Part shown: positions 63,989 to 64,000 of the stretch, in pieces
Layout of the letters: each line of letters begins with the position of its first letter
Numbering within the stretch: position 1 is the first letter of the stretch
NCBI RefSeq assembly: GCF_947497045.1
Contig: NZ_CANMEU010000004.1
Location: 410,841-474,840 of the forward strand
Length of the DNA stretch: 64,000 bases
DNA from: an uncultured Tateyamaria sp.
GTDB taxonomy: Bacteria > Pseudomonadota > Alphaproteobacteria > Rhodobacterales > Rhodobacteraceae
Reading direction: 5' to 3'
Notes under the pieces: generated by a model
What the model saw: only the letters and a program-made list of their open reading frames with translations
Databases searched by the model: none
Told to the model about the DNA's origin: nothing
Made by a program: the position numbers and the translations under genes

Positions 63989-64000
63989 ACGTGCGATGGC

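Overview
The window looks like chromosomal DNA of a marine alphaproteobacterium of the Rhodobacterales (Roseobacter group). The support is uniformly high-GC coding DNA, an ethylmalonyl-CoA pathway in place of a glyoxylate shunt, a LuxR/LuxI pair with CtrA-type promoter boxes, the TIGR02186 and TIGR02302 alphaproteobacterial families, and an sdh-mcl2-mdh-suc gene order that I remember as similar in Rhodobacter sphaeroides. No rRNA, tRNA, CRISPR array or complete insertion sequence was seen.

Layout. 1-3035: end of a nucleoside-type ABC transporter (two permeases), then a TauE/SafE exporter and its TIGR02186 partner. 3111-6363: a RecD-like helicase and a quorum-sensing unit (small ORF, luxR, luxI, all on the minus strand) with two TTAA-N7-TTAA boxes. 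6478-15346: crotonyl-CoA carboxylase/reductase, a PlsB-like acyltransferase, ethylmalonyl-CoA mutase, an H-NS-like protein, DeoD, a DUF1989 protein and an ornithine decarboxylase-type enzyme. 15554-24275 (minus strand): ZIP transporter, sdhCDAB interrupted by an FkbM methyltransferase and a lipoprotein, then a DUF1194 protein and a mesaconyl-CoA hydratase / NnrU / malyl-CoA thioesterase operon. 24597-40619 (mainly plus strand): mdh, a class III cyclase, sucC, three inserted genes, sucD, an exported protein, sucA, sucB, a small MAPEG cluster and lpd. 40846-53901: fasciclin lipoprotein, PNPOx-like protein, plsC, ftsX, ftsE, TIGR02302 protein, lysA, argH, TlpA-like protein, Hint-domain protein and LpxR-like deacylase. 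54119-60009: tungstate-binding protein, GlxA-type regulator and a carnitine-like acyl-CoA operon. 60006-64000: di-haem peroxidase, Sel1 protein, gene-poor DNA, a short BCCT-like transporter and an interrupted integrase fragment.

How it works together. Most of the TCA cycle from 2-oxoglutarate to oxaloacetate (except fumarase) is encoded here, beside four ethylmalonyl-CoA pathway enzymes (Ccr, Ecm, Mch, Mcl2) that deliver malate and succinyl-CoA precursors into it. The strongest regulatory signals are a pair of GTGATCAC palindromes with 21-bp spacing at the same distance from both sdhC and sucC, two CtrA-like boxes in the quorum-sensing unit, and three hairpins that bury the start region of the following gene.
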